DNA of 64,000 nt from NCBI GenBank assembly GCA_964486935.1, contig CAZAPG010000006.1:124001-188000 (forward strand). Direction: 5' to 3'. Shown one piece after another: positions 42,584-50,850 of this stretch (within the stretch, counting starts at the first letter, position 1; each line of letters opens with the position of its first letter). The DNA is from CAZAPG01 sp964486935 (lineage in GTDB: Bacteria > Chloroflexota > Anaerolineae > 4572-78 > J111). A program made the position numbers and the translations under genes. Under the pieces are notes generated by a model. The model did not search any database, was not told the DNA's origin, and was given only the letters and a program-made list of their open reading frames with translations.

Positions 42584-43621
42584 TCAGCACTCGCAATCCG
42601 GTTCACTCTCTTTGGGGATGTAAGCCGGCCAGTGAAACCAGGCATAATAGCGCATGTCTATAATTTTTGCGCCCAAATAGCCTTTATCCAGCGCCTCTTG
42701 TGGGGCAATCCCAAAACTGGCCGCTACAAAATCGGTGCAGTTTGTTAAACCAATACCCTGGCCGCCTCGGGTCAAGCCGCCAAGAAAAAGCTTTTTCAAA
42801 TCGGCTCCGGCGTGGGTGTCCAGCCAGGTTTGCTGTTCGGCGCTTATGGCATTGTCAACCACCCACCGCACCAGCGAATCGCCCGCCGGAAAAATAGTCA
42901 TGTTGACAACCTTGTCGGCCGAAAAGCGGGCGGCGTTGTTAACGTAATTATACAAAATGCGGTCAATGGCCGATGTTTCGAGGCAGCGGTTGGTAATGCT
43001 GCCTTCAAAAGAGCTGCTCACTTTAATAGCTACCGTTTTTTCGCCAATGTTGAAATTGACGCGATTCCATTTGTTGACAAAATCATCAATATAATGGATT
43101 TTCAATCCTTCATCGGCTTCGCGCACAATCGGGTCGATGTCGTCAATGGCGTTACGCATCAATTTGGCGTGGTCGCGGGCATTGAGTACGGCGGTCTTCA
43201 AGTCGTCCAACCTGAACTCCGCACCAGCTTCGGCCAGACGCGCATAGCCGACCAGCACCACCAACGCCCCACCCCGAATATCGTGAATAATTTTACGAAG
43301 CTGGGAGCTGGTTTCACCCAATGCGGCGGTAGCCGCGCCAATAGACCGCATGGAGTTTAAAAACTGGTCCGAGCTGAACTCACGCTGAATATGGCTGGCC
43401 AACATTTTGTAATTGGGCGCATCCTTCATATAAAGCCACAGGTCGTAGGTTCGTTTTACGGCCGTGTATAGCTGGATAATGAGCGAAATATCCTCCGGGG
43501 CAAATTGCCGCAGCGACACGCTAAAACCACCGCCATCGTACCGTTGCGCCCGGTAAAGCGGCAAACCTGCCGGGGCCAATGATTGTAAAACTTCCGACAC
43601 AGAATGAGATTGTTCCGTCAT
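42584..43621 (-). CDS. Histidine kinase-like protein with HDIRGG phosphoacceptor motif
   Basis: 345 residues, no membrane segment. A helical part with LRKIIHDIRGGALVVLVGYARL contains a likely phosphoacceptor His in an atypical box, and the C-terminal HATPase-like domain shows LYNYVNNAARFS (N-box) and GGLTRGGQGIGL (G2). The G1 motif is degenerate (VVDNAIS). It overlaps the CrtD-like gene by ATGA and is followed by the DICT gene. No receiver partner is nearby, so a direct protein-protein role with CarH or DICT cannot be excluded. Confidence 0.75.
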   Translation of the reverse strand: MTEQSHSVSEVLQSLAPAGLPLYRAQRYDGGGFSVSLRQFAPEDISLIIQLYTAVKRTYDLWLYMKDAPNYKMLASHIQREFSSDQFLNSMRSIGAATAALGETSSQLRKIIHDIRGGALVVLVGYARLAEAGAEFRLDDLKTAVLNARDHAKLMRNAIDDIDPIVREADEGLKIHYIDDFVNKWNRVNFNIGEKTVAIKVSSSFEGSITNRCLETSAIDRILYNYVNNAARFSADKVVNMTIFPAGDSLVRWVVDNAISAEQQTWLDTHAGADLKKLFLGGLTRGGQGIGLTNCTDFVAASFGIAPQEALDKGYLGAKIIDMRYYAWFHWPAYIPKESEPDCEC

Positions 43622-45204
43622 GACACGTCTCCGGCAGAACTGGTAAAATCAACCAGCCTATTTGATAAAGTGGTTACGGGCCTTGCCGGCTCAGGGCATG
43701 TGGATTTTATGCCCAACTCCGCCAGTATGGTTTGGCCCACGCGCAACCCGCCCAGCGCAACCGCGGCCGTCGATTGGCCCGGAAAAATGCTGTCGCCCAC
43801 CATCCACAAATCCCGGCCCAACCGGGGTCCCCAGGCTTTAAACAAACTGGTTTGGGGAAAACCGCCCACCCAGCCCCAGGCCCGGCTGGTGAACCGCTCG
43901 AAGGTTACGGGCGTACCCGGCAAAATGAACGTGGCGGCCTGGCGCAAATTGGGCAGCGCAATTTCAGCCGCCGCCAACATGCGCCCGGTATAAGCGGCTT
44001 TTTTCGACTCGTAGGCCGGGCGGTCATTTTCATATAAGGCCCACCAATCAGCCAGGCGGGTGTGCGTGCTAAGGGTAACAGGCCGCTGGCCTGTTGGCCC
44101 TCGCCGGGTATCCCAGGCCGGCGCTATTGAGAGAAATAGAGTGTTCCCTTCGGCCAGCGGCCGGCGCACAACTACCTGATGGTGCAGCGGAAAGTCTTGC
44201 GGAATGGCCACGCCATCCAGCCCGACATAAACCATAAACGCGCCCCAGCCATCGCCCGGTTGGGCCGGCAGATGGCGCAGCCGAGGCGGGGCCTGCCACT
44301 CCAGCAGCCGGGCAATATTCCAGGGAGTCAGATTGGCAATAACAATATCTGCCGGAAACGTCTCAACGTGCCGGCGGCGTTTAGTTTCTACGGCAATGGG
44401 GCGGCCCTGTTCCAGCACAATCCGGCTGGCCGCCTGTCGATACAAAACCTGCCCGCCGTTTTGTTGCACGGCCTCGGCCATAGTTTCGGCAATGGCGCCC
44501 ATGCCGCCCTGCAAATGGACCACCCCGCGCCGGGGTAAATCCAGCGCCGATGCGCCGTACAGCGCGTTGGCTTGCTTGCTGGTGGTTTGGGCTGCAATGA
44601 GCAGTTGGGCATCTACAAAGGTGCGCAGCCGGTCGGAAGCGCCCTTTAAGTGGGCGGAGACCGGCCTGAAGGCATCGGCCAGCAGACCGGGGCGCAGGCG
44701 CCGCCAGTTGCTGCCCAGCCAGGATATCCCCTTTGTTGCCAGAGAAACCCCGTCGGCCAAAGATTGGGGCGGCCAGGGAGGAGTCAGCAAGGCCAGATTC
44801 CAGAGGGCATCGGCGGTTTGCTCTTGCCAGCGCCAAAAGGTTTCGCTTTGCGCCCCAAACGCCGCCCGATGTTCCGCCCAGCGCTGCTGGCTGGCCCAGC
44901 GAGTTACCTGGCTGCCATCGGGCAGGTGGACGACCATGGCCGGGTTGCCGGCGCGGGCGGGCCAATTTTTAATGCCGGTTGCCTGGGCCACCAAATCCAT
45001 GGGGCCGCCGGGATAAAATCCGCCGGCCAGCGTTGCGCCGGCATCAAAGCGAAAGCCCTGGTGATAAAATGTCCCGGCGCAGCCGCCGGGATAGATATGA
45101 GCCTCTAATACGGTTACATCCAACCCATTTTTAGCCAGCAGCGCGGCGGTTGCCAGCCCGCCCACCCCGGCCCCAATTACTACAATTTGCGTCACGTTTG
45201 TCAA
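43618..45204 (-). CDS. CrtD/CrtI-family carotenoid desaturase
   Basis: 528 residues. N-terminal VVIGAGVGGLATAALLAKNG is the FAD loop; VHLQGGMGAIAETMAEAV and GDSIFPGQSTAAVALGGLRVG are the phytoene desaturase-family signatures. It is more like CrtD (3,4-desaturase) or CrtO/CrtN-type oxidases than the second CrtI at 53225. Part of the unit that begins with carH. The precise step cannot be decided by eye. Confidence 0.82.
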   Translation of the reverse strand: MTNVTQIVVIGAGVGGLATAALLAKNGLDVTVLEAHIYPGGCAGTFYHQGFRFDAGATLAGGFYPGGPMDLVAQATGIKNWPARAGNPAMVVHLPDGSQVTRWASQQRWAEHRAAFGAQSETFWRWQEQTADALWNLALLTPPWPPQSLADGVSLATKGISWLGSNWRRLRPGLLADAFRPVSAHLKGASDRLRTFVDAQLLIAAQTTSKQANALYGASALDLPRRGVVHLQGGMGAIAETMAEAVQQNGGQVLYRQAASRIVLEQGRPIAVETKRRRHVETFPADIVIANLTPWNIARLLEWQAPPRLRHLPAQPGDGWGAFMVYVGLDGVAIPQDFPLHHQVVVRRPLAEGNTLFLSIAPAWDTRRGPTGQRPVTLSTHTRLADWWALYENDRPAYESKKAAYTGRMLAAAEIALPNLRQAATFILPGTPVTFERFTSRAWGWVGGFPQTSLFKAWGPRLGRDLWMVGDSIFPGQSTAAVALGGLRVGQTILAELGIKSTCPEPARPVTTLSNRLVDFTSSAGDVS

Positions 45205-45239
45205 TCCTGCCCGGACAGGTCGGGCTGATAAGCTGCCAG

Positions 45240-45962
45240 CTACATTCTGGAGTTGGCAAATGCTTCGATGTCCTGCTTGTCGTCGATGATGCGTTTTACT
45301 TTGCCATCGCGCATTTGCACCACGCGGTCAACATACTTGCACATGCGCAAATCGTGCGTAACCATTACGCCGGCCAAATTTTGGGTGTGAATAAGGTTAG
45401 CAAAAGTTTCAACTACCTGATACGCCCGCTCAGTATCGAGGCTGGCGGTAGGTTCGTCGGCCAGCACCAGATTGGGTTCGTGAACCAGCGAGCGGGCAAT
45501 GGCGACTCGCTGCTGCTGGCCGCCGGAAAGCTGCGAGGGCAGGTTTTGCAAGCGGTCGCCCAGCCCCAACTTGCGCAAAATTTCTCTGGCCCGCTGCCGG
45601 TTGGCTGGAGTGAGCCGGTTGTTAAGCCGCAGCATCAGTTCCACGTTTTCCAGCACGGTTAAATAGGGTACCAGGTTATTGGCCTGAAACGTAAACCCAA
45701 CCTTTTCACGCCGAAAACGAGTCTGCTCGGCCTGATTCATTTGGGCCAGCTCCTGGCCGTCAACCATAATGCTGCCCTGGGTAGGGTTAAGCAGCCCGGC
45801 CATCATGGCCAGCATAGTAGTTTTGCCAGAGCCGCTCGGCCCTACCAGGGCCATAAATTGGCCGGCCTCCAGGCTAATAGAAACCTCGTCTACGGCTTTG
45901 ATAGTGAGGTTATCTACTTCGTACGTTTTGGTAACAGCTTGCGTTTCAAGGATTGTAGCCAT
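45240..45962 (-). CDS. ABC transporter ATPase, LolD/MacB type
   Basis: 240 residues. Walker A GPSGSGKTT, signature QLSGGQQQRVAIARSL, Walker B LVLADEPTASLD and H-loop VMVTHDLRM. It pairs with the FtsX-like permease 9 bp upstream. Such pairs export lipids, peptides or glycolipids; in this cluster a lipid or pigment-related substrate is conceivable but unproven. Confidence 0.92.
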   Translation of the reverse strand: MATILETQAVTKTYEVDNLTIKAVDEVSISLEAGQFMALVGPSGSGKTTMLAMMAGLLNPTQGSIMVDGQELAQMNQAEQTRFRREKVGFTFQANNLVPYLTVLENVELMLRLNNRLTPANRQRAREILRKLGLGDRLQNLPSQLSGGQQQRVAIARSLVHEPNLVLADEPTASLDTERAYQVVETFANLIHTQNLAGVMVTHDLRMCKYVDRVVQMRDGKVKRIIDDKQDIEAFANSRM

Positions 45963-45971
45963 GCTAACCTC

Positions 45972-47195
45972 TTACGCTCCCAACCCCAGGGCTGTGAGCG
46001 GTTCAACTTTTAACAAAATTCTCAATGAAACCAGACCGCCAATCGGCCCGATAAGCATGAGCGAGACGATTCCGACAATAACGGATTGAACCGTAAAGAC
46101 AATGGGCACCGTTGGCGGAAAGGCCAGCGATAGCAAAAGTGTCCCCAAACCGCCAATGGCAATGCCCACCATCGTAATCAGCATTATCTGGAGCAGAAAG
46201 GAGATGACAATGCTCAGGCTTGAGGTTCCAATGGCCTTTAACATGCCCACTTGCGACACTTTTTGCAGCGTTTGAATTTGAAAGAAACCACCCACAACCA
46301 GCACCCCGATCAGCAGGGTAAAGATGCGCTGGGTATTGAGCGTGCTTTGCTGCGGCCCATAGCCGGGGGTTGACTCATAGGCTGTCACCCGGTCAACGGC
46401 TTCAACATCGCCAACCTGGCCCTCAATTCGGTTGGCTATCAGGCTGAAGTTTTGCGGATTTGTTAACTTGACGGCGACCAGATTAAATATCAGGTCAGAC
46501 TGGTCGGTATCGGCCCTGGATTTGGGGCGAATATCTTCCCAGGTGAGGTAAGGCACAAACACCGATGGTTGAATTGAGTATTGGCGTCCATCGCTGATGC
46601 CCGCAACTGTCAGCGGGTAAAACTTTTCTTCAGTTCCCTGCACCGATTTGATGAGAAACCGGTCGCCAACTTTTAACCCGGTTCGGAGGGCTGCATTTTG
46701 GTCAATCACGGCTTCGTTATCTCGCTTGCCGTTGAGACCGCGGCCTGAAAATGCCGGCGGCTCGCCGGGTTTGCCCGGCTCAATACCAATCAAGGATATT
46801 TTCAACGGTTCCTCATTTTGCAGCGGAATGGAAGCATTGCTGAAGCCAATTGAACCAACCGCCTGGACGCCTTCCACTCGTTCAACATCATTTAGAATGG
46901 AGCGGTCAAACCGGCTGGAGGGGATTGAGAGGTCAACATTCTCTTGATACAACAGAATTTCAGCATTTAGCTTGGCCAGGTACTCTTTGTTGCCCGCCCC
47001 CAATCCTTCGGCCAATCCGGCAATAAACAGCACCAGCGTAGTGATGAGCGCAATGACCAGGCTGATTAGAAAATAGCGCCCCCGGTTACGCCAAATTTCT
47101 TTAAAGGCCAGGTAAAACGGTAATGACACGCTGACGCCGCCCACAGGCAGATAAATAGAGACGGGTTGGGAGTTTATTTGTTTGTCGAGGATCAT
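45972..47195 (-). CDS. FtsX/MacB-like ABC permease (DevC-like)
   Basis: 407 residues with one N-terminal helix (RGRYFLISLVIALITTLVLFIAG), a large extracytoplasmic MacB_PCD-like domain (about 60-270) and three C-terminal helices, the usual FtsX layout. No periplasmic adaptor gene is adjacent, which fits a single-membrane cell. It lies 54 bp after carH in the same direction, so it may be co-transcribed with the regulator. Confidence 0.88.
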   Translation of the reverse strand: MILDKQINSQPVSIYLPVGGVSVSLPFYLAFKEIWRNRGRYFLISLVIALITTLVLFIAGLAEGLGAGNKEYLAKLNAEILLYQENVDLSIPSSRFDRSILNDVERVEGVQAVGSIGFSNASIPLQNEEPLKISLIGIEPGKPGEPPAFSGRGLNGKRDNEAVIDQNAALRTGLKVGDRFLIKSVQGTEEKFYPLTVAGISDGRQYSIQPSVFVPYLTWEDIRPKSRADTDQSDLIFNLVAVKLTNPQNFSLIANRIEGQVGDVEAVDRVTAYESTPGYGPQQSTLNTQRIFTLLIGVLVVGGFFQIQTLQKVSQVGMLKAIGTSSLSIVISFLLQIMLITMVGIAIGGLGTLLLSLAFPPTVPIVFTVQSVIVGIVSLMLIGPIGGLVSLRILLKVEPLTALGLGA

Positions 47196-47249
47196 TATTT
47201 ATCTCCAAAAGAGTAAGCAACTACACTGAATGGCCCGATGACCATATTG

Positions 47250-48572
47250 CTAGCTGAAGTTTGCAAGTAACTGGTTTAGCCACTCAATAATTGGTTTGCC
47301 TCGGGCGTTCAAATGAGCCTCGGCTATTTGGCTGTAGGTTTCTAAATACTGCCGCATCATTTCGGGCGGCAAGCTATAATTATCCAGCAATCCCTTAACC
47401 CAATCGATATCAAAGCCTAAAAAATCCATATCGCCCAGCGTAAGCGCGGCTGTAATATAGCGCGACAGATTGGTGTTGGCCACGGTCAAATGATCGTTGG
47501 ATATTTGGGTAGCCTCCAGGACTCGCCAAACTTCGGCCTCAATCTGCACGCGGTTTTCGCGGTACGAAGCCAGCGCCAATTCATACTTTTCCGAGCGCGT
47601 TTCAACTGCCGGCGCGGCGGTAGCTGAGGCTAACAGTCGCTCGATTGTTTTTGGCGCATGTTCTATCCGCTCTCCCAAAAAGTGGCCGGGAATTCGGCTG
47701 CGTAAGGCCGGCAAACGATTGAAAATTCGCCCGCCGTAAGCCAGCGGAACCCGCTCTCGGTGCAGCAACTGGGCCATATTTAAAAGCGTTGCTGCCGTGG
47801 GTAGTTGCTGGGCCGATAAAATAACCAGTTTGGGCCGGGCCGAGTTGATAGTCTTTTCAAAATGGGCCATTGGCACATTAGCCCCCAAATATACCACTTC
47901 CCATCCCTGGCGACGCAGCAGCAGGGTAATGAGTAATGGCACAAAAACATGCTCCTCTTCGGGGGGACACCCAACCAGCAGCCGCGCAGCGCGGGTGGGC
48001 GCGGGTGCGGCGGCCAGCAACGTTTCCAGCCGGCGGGTAGCCAGCGCCGAGGCAAAGTGCTCTTGTTGAACCGTAATCTCGCCCTGATACCACCCCTGAC
48101 CAATTTCGGCCAACCCCAGCATGAGCAGCTCGATACAAACCACCTCTGGCGAGTAAAGCGCAAATGCCTGGGTCAAAACGTACTCGGCTTGCTGCTCATT
48201 AAAATTAAGGCAGGCCGACACCCAAGATTGGCGCAGTTCGGCAATCGCCTGACCCACTGCCGGAGAAACAACAGTTGGCGGGGTTGACGCTTTGTCATCA
48301 ATCATCACCTGCAGCGGGTCCTGATTTTCGGCTTCAAGCTGGCGCCATAAATCTACGGCGCGGCTAATGCTCAAGCCTTCTTTCTGGCGTTCAATCAACC
48401 ACTTGAGAATTTCAATATCGCGCTGCGAGTAAAGTCGGTGGCCGCCAGAAGTGCGTTCAGGCTGGGGCAAATCATAGCGGCGCTCCCAGGCCCGCAGCGT
48501 GTCTGGTTTGAGGCCGGTTTCTTTAACAACGGCTTTTAAGTTAAATGTTGGCGTTTGGTCATTTGGCAGCAT
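47250..48572 (-). CDS. carH: CarH-type B12-dependent light-sensing MerR repressor with C-terminal extension
   Basis: 440 residues. MerR winged helix (about 10-80: LRAWERRYDLPQPERTSGGHRLYS); B12-binding helical bundle and Rossmann domain (about 110-325). The CarH signature W-X9-EH is present as Trp161, Glu171, His172 (GWYQGEITVQQEHF), and the lower axial His208 lies in PEEEHVF. This supports AdoCbl binding and light-driven release from DNA. After residue 330 there is a helical extension of about 110 residues not found in standard CarH (about 285-300 residues). The divergent gene is a fatty-acid desaturase. Confidence 0.93.
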   Translation of the reverse strand: MLPNDQTPTFNLKAVVKETGLKPDTLRAWERRYDLPQPERTSGGHRLYSQRDIEILKWLIERQKEGLSISRAVDLWRQLEAENQDPLQVMIDDKASTPPTVVSPAVGQAIAELRQSWVSACLNFNEQQAEYVLTQAFALYSPEVVCIELLMLGLAEIGQGWYQGEITVQQEHFASALATRRLETLLAAAPAPTRAARLLVGCPPEEEHVFVPLLITLLLRRQGWEVVYLGANVPMAHFEKTINSARPKLVILSAQQLPTAATLLNMAQLLHRERVPLAYGGRIFNRLPALRSRIPGHFLGERIEHAPKTIERLLASATAAPAVETRSEKYELALASYRENRVQIEAEVWRVLEATQISNDHLTVANTNLSRYITAALTLGDMDFLGFDIDWVKGLLDNYSLPPEMMRQYLETYSQIAEAHLNARGKPIIEWLNQLLANFS

Positions 48573-48637
48573 AAGTCACTTCTCTAAAATAATTTATTGG
48601 ATATATTGTATCTTCTCAAAAAGTAGGGGTGTTTGTG

Positions 48638-48657
48638 GGACAAACTTAAGTTTGTCC
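48638..48657. repeat. 20-bp perfect palindrome in the carH leader
   Basis: GGACAAACTT and its complement AAGTTTGTCC meet without spacer. A further 8-bp pair, CTTCTCAA (48612-48619) with TTGAGAAG (48675-48682), encloses it. It lies within the predicted 5' leader of carH and contains the GGACAAA core seen in the operators, so it could be an extra CarH site, an RNA hairpin, or a dispersed repeat (GGGACAAAC also occurs at 27282 and on the minus strand near 60658). Confidence 0.55.
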
Positions 48658-48701
48658 TACTTTACCCCGAATTATTGAGAAGTTACGGTATATTCTTGAA
48701 A

Positions 48702-48730
48702 ATCTTATCATAATCCCCGCATATTGTCAA
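48702..48730 (-). promoter_or_regulatory. carH promoter
   Basis: On the minus strand TTGACA (48730-48725) and TAAGAT (48707-48702) are separated by 17 bp. The -35 lies in ATGTTGACAAT, next to the plus-strand repeats at 48735-48756, so a bound CarH would probably block it: likely autoregulation. Confidence 0.65.
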
Positions 48731-48734
48731 CATA

Positions 48735-48767
48735 TTTTGGACAAAATATAGACAAACCATACGCATT
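48735..48767 (+). promoter_or_regulatory. Candidate CarH operator at the desaturase promoter
   Basis: TTTTGGACAAA (48735-48745) and ATATAGACAAA (48746-48756) are adjacent 11-bp direct repeats; the next 11-mer (48757-48767) is CCATACGCATT. A possible -35 TTGGAC (48737-48742) and weak -10 TACGCA (48760-48765) with 17-bp spacing overlap them. Same design as the crtI promoter at 53080-53112. Confidence 0.65.
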
Positions 48768-48914
48768 CTTGGCAAAATTAAATGTATATTCCCAAAAATA
48801 CAAATTTTCCCGTTCTACCCTTGTTAACTGTAAATTTTTTAATGATACCCTCTGCTAAACCAATACTTTTTTGATATGCTGGTGTTGATAATTTCAAAAC
48901 AAATTGGAGCTTTC

Positions 48915-50009
48915 ATGATTACCCAACCTGAATCCTCTATTATCAAAGAAATCAAAGAGCAGCGCCCCCGTTTTCCGGTGGGGTTGTTAAGCCGGCAGGA
49001 AAAAGACCGCCTGATTGAGCGGGGGCTGGTTGGCCTGTACCGCTGGTATCTGGCCCGCTCTCAAGACACCCGAAACTGGAATCCCGACTATTCCTTTGAG
49101 TGGCCCAAATTGCGTACCGACCACTCCCCCCTGCTAAATGATATCATTGAAGGGTTTTATGCCGTTGAACAATTTGTACCCGATTACACCGCCAGAGCCA
49201 TTGATTTGGTCCGCAAAAGTTACGGACGCTCCCATTTTCACCTTCGCTGGGGTGCAGAAGAAGAGCGCCACGCCAACCTGTGGCGCAACACCCTGCTCTT
49301 TTTGGGCGCTCGCAGCCCGGAATGGATTTGGGAATACACTCAGGCCCTGCACCAAAACCAGCGCTGGAGCCTGCCCTGGGATGACGTGCCGCACCTCAAC
49401 TGCTATGTGGTTATTCAGGAGCGGGCCACCCAGTTGAATTATCTCAATACCCTGGCTATTGCCAGCGGCAAAAGCGACCATTCTGAACTGGTCAATGATA
49501 CCGACCCGGTGCTGGCCAAGGCAGCCTTAACTATTGCCGTGGACGAGGCCGCCCATTACCACTTTTTTCTGGAAGTGACACGACTCTACCTGTACTACTA
49601 TCCGGCGCAAACCATCCGGGCCTTGCTGGACGTGATAAATCATTTCACCATGCCGGCGCTCGATCTCATCTCGATTATGCCTGATGTGGCCGATTTTGAA
49701 GAAGCCACCTACCGGGCCGGGGTGTACACCCCGCGCCAGCACGTGCAAGATGTGCTGGGCGTGGCCCTGCAACATTTGGGCAATATTGCCGACCGCAAAA
49801 CCCTGGCCAGAGGCGTCAAACGCTCCCGGTTGGTTCCAGACCCCGACGGCAATTTGCGTGACACCGCCATTTTTGATATTTTTGACTACAACGCCGTTGA
49901 GTCCGCCGTTAAGCGGCTGTTTGGCCGCATTCAAAAACATGAGCAGGCCACCGGCCTGGCCCAGGTTGACCCCACCCATTTTGTGCCCAGCGGTTTGGCC
50001 AATCAATAA
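48915..50009 (+). CDS. Acyl-ACP desaturase-like diiron protein
   Basis: 364 residues from ATG 48915, with GGAG 6 nt upstream (an earlier ATG at 48876 lacks a site). The diiron ligands are seen in RWGAEEERHANLW (EEXXH) and TIAVDEAAHYHFF (DEXXH), typical of soluble acyl-ACP desaturases (DesA type). It would introduce a cis double bond into an acyl chain. Divergent from carH with a shared operator region, suggesting light-induced change in membrane lipids. Confidence 0.85.
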   Translation: MITQPESSIIKEIKEQRPRFPVGLLSRQEKDRLIERGLVGLYRWYLARSQDTRNWNPDYSFEWPKLRTDHSPLLNDIIEGFYAVEQFVPDYTARAIDLVRKSYGRSHFHLRWGAEEERHANLWRNTLLFLGARSPEWIWEYTQALHQNQRWSLPWDDVPHLNCYVVIQERATQLNYLNTLAIASGKSDHSELVNDTDPVLAKAALTIAVDEAAHYHFFLEVTRLYLYYYPAQTIRALLDVINHFTMPALDLISIMPDVADFEEATYRAGVYTPRQHVQDVLGVALQHLGNIADRKTLARGVKRSRLVPDPDGNLRDTAIFDIFDYNAVESAVKRLFGRIQKHEQATGLAQVDPTHFVPSGLANQ

Positions 50010-50028
50010 GCGAGCGGCCGCCGGTTAA

Positions 50029-50850
50029 TCACCGGCGACTGGCAACTAATGCTCCCTGGCAATCGGTATTTGACAGGCGTTGAATTTTGGCAGGGACTCG
50101 CGCCCGGCTCTCGCAGGCCAGCATCAGCGCCATGCCAAAGGTAATCAACGTATTGGTCAGCAAAAAGAAAATGAACTCCTCGATGGGCAGCCCGCCCACA
50201 AACAAATTAAGCGATTGGGCCGGGTCAATTGTCCAGGTGCCGCTGCCGATGGCCAGCGTGTCGGCAAAGCTAAGATAGAGGGCGGGCGGCAGCAGGCCCC
50301 ACAACACCCAGCCTCGATAGTGCCATAAAATATCGGCCCCAAAGCCCAACTGGAACATTATCGGCAGTAAGGCCCAGGCCAGCTCCAGTCCCAAATACGT
50401 GCCTGGCCGCCAGCCCGCCAGCAAAATGGCCACCGACGCCAGCCACACTACGCCAACCACCAGCGTGGTCATCCAACGCAGGTTGGGCCGGGCGCGAAAG
50501 TTGCGCTTGACGGGCAATCGCCGGGCCAAAAAGAGTATCCACAAGCCGGTGAGCAGGGTTTGCGCCACAAAAAAGATATACTCCTCTAGCGGAACCCAGC
50601 CCAGCACAATGCCTGTTACCAAATCAGGGTTGTACCACCACACGTTGGTGGCTACCAGATAGTTATCCCAGGGGGTGGTGTAAAGTACGGCAATTACAAC
50701 GTGCGCCGCCAAAACCGGCCACGGCGATAAATTGCGCAATTGCGGCGGCAGCTTTCGGCCCCGGCGCAGTTCCCACCAGGTTAGCCCGACCAGTACCAGC
50801 AGCGGAATTCCTACAAACTGCATGAGAAAACCAAAATATGTCATATTCAA
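50029..50850 (-). CDS. Lycopene cyclase, fused CrtYcd type
   Basis: 273 residues with about seven membrane helices and two copies of the lycopene cyclase domain: TPWDNYLVATNVWWY with VPLEEYIFFVAQTLLTG in the first, and LPIEEFIFFLLTNTLITFG in the second. The fused form of heterodimeric CrtYc/CrtYd is known in archaea and some bacteria. Cyclises lycopene to beta-carotene. Its start overlaps the P450 stop (ATGA), so the two are co-translated. Confidence 0.9.
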   Translation of the reverse strand: MNMTYFGFLMQFVGIPLLVLVGLTWWELRRGRKLPPQLRNLSPWPVLAAHVVIAVLYTTPWDNYLVATNVWWYNPDLVTGIVLGWVPLEEYIFFVAQTLLTGLWILFLARRLPVKRNFRARPNLRWMTTLVVGVVWLASVAILLAGWRPGTYLGLELAWALLPIMFQLGFGADILWHYRGWVLWGLLPPALYLSFADTLAIGSGTWTIDPAQSLNLFVGGLPIEEFIFFLLTNTLITFGMALMLACESRARVPAKIQRLSNTDCQGALVASRR

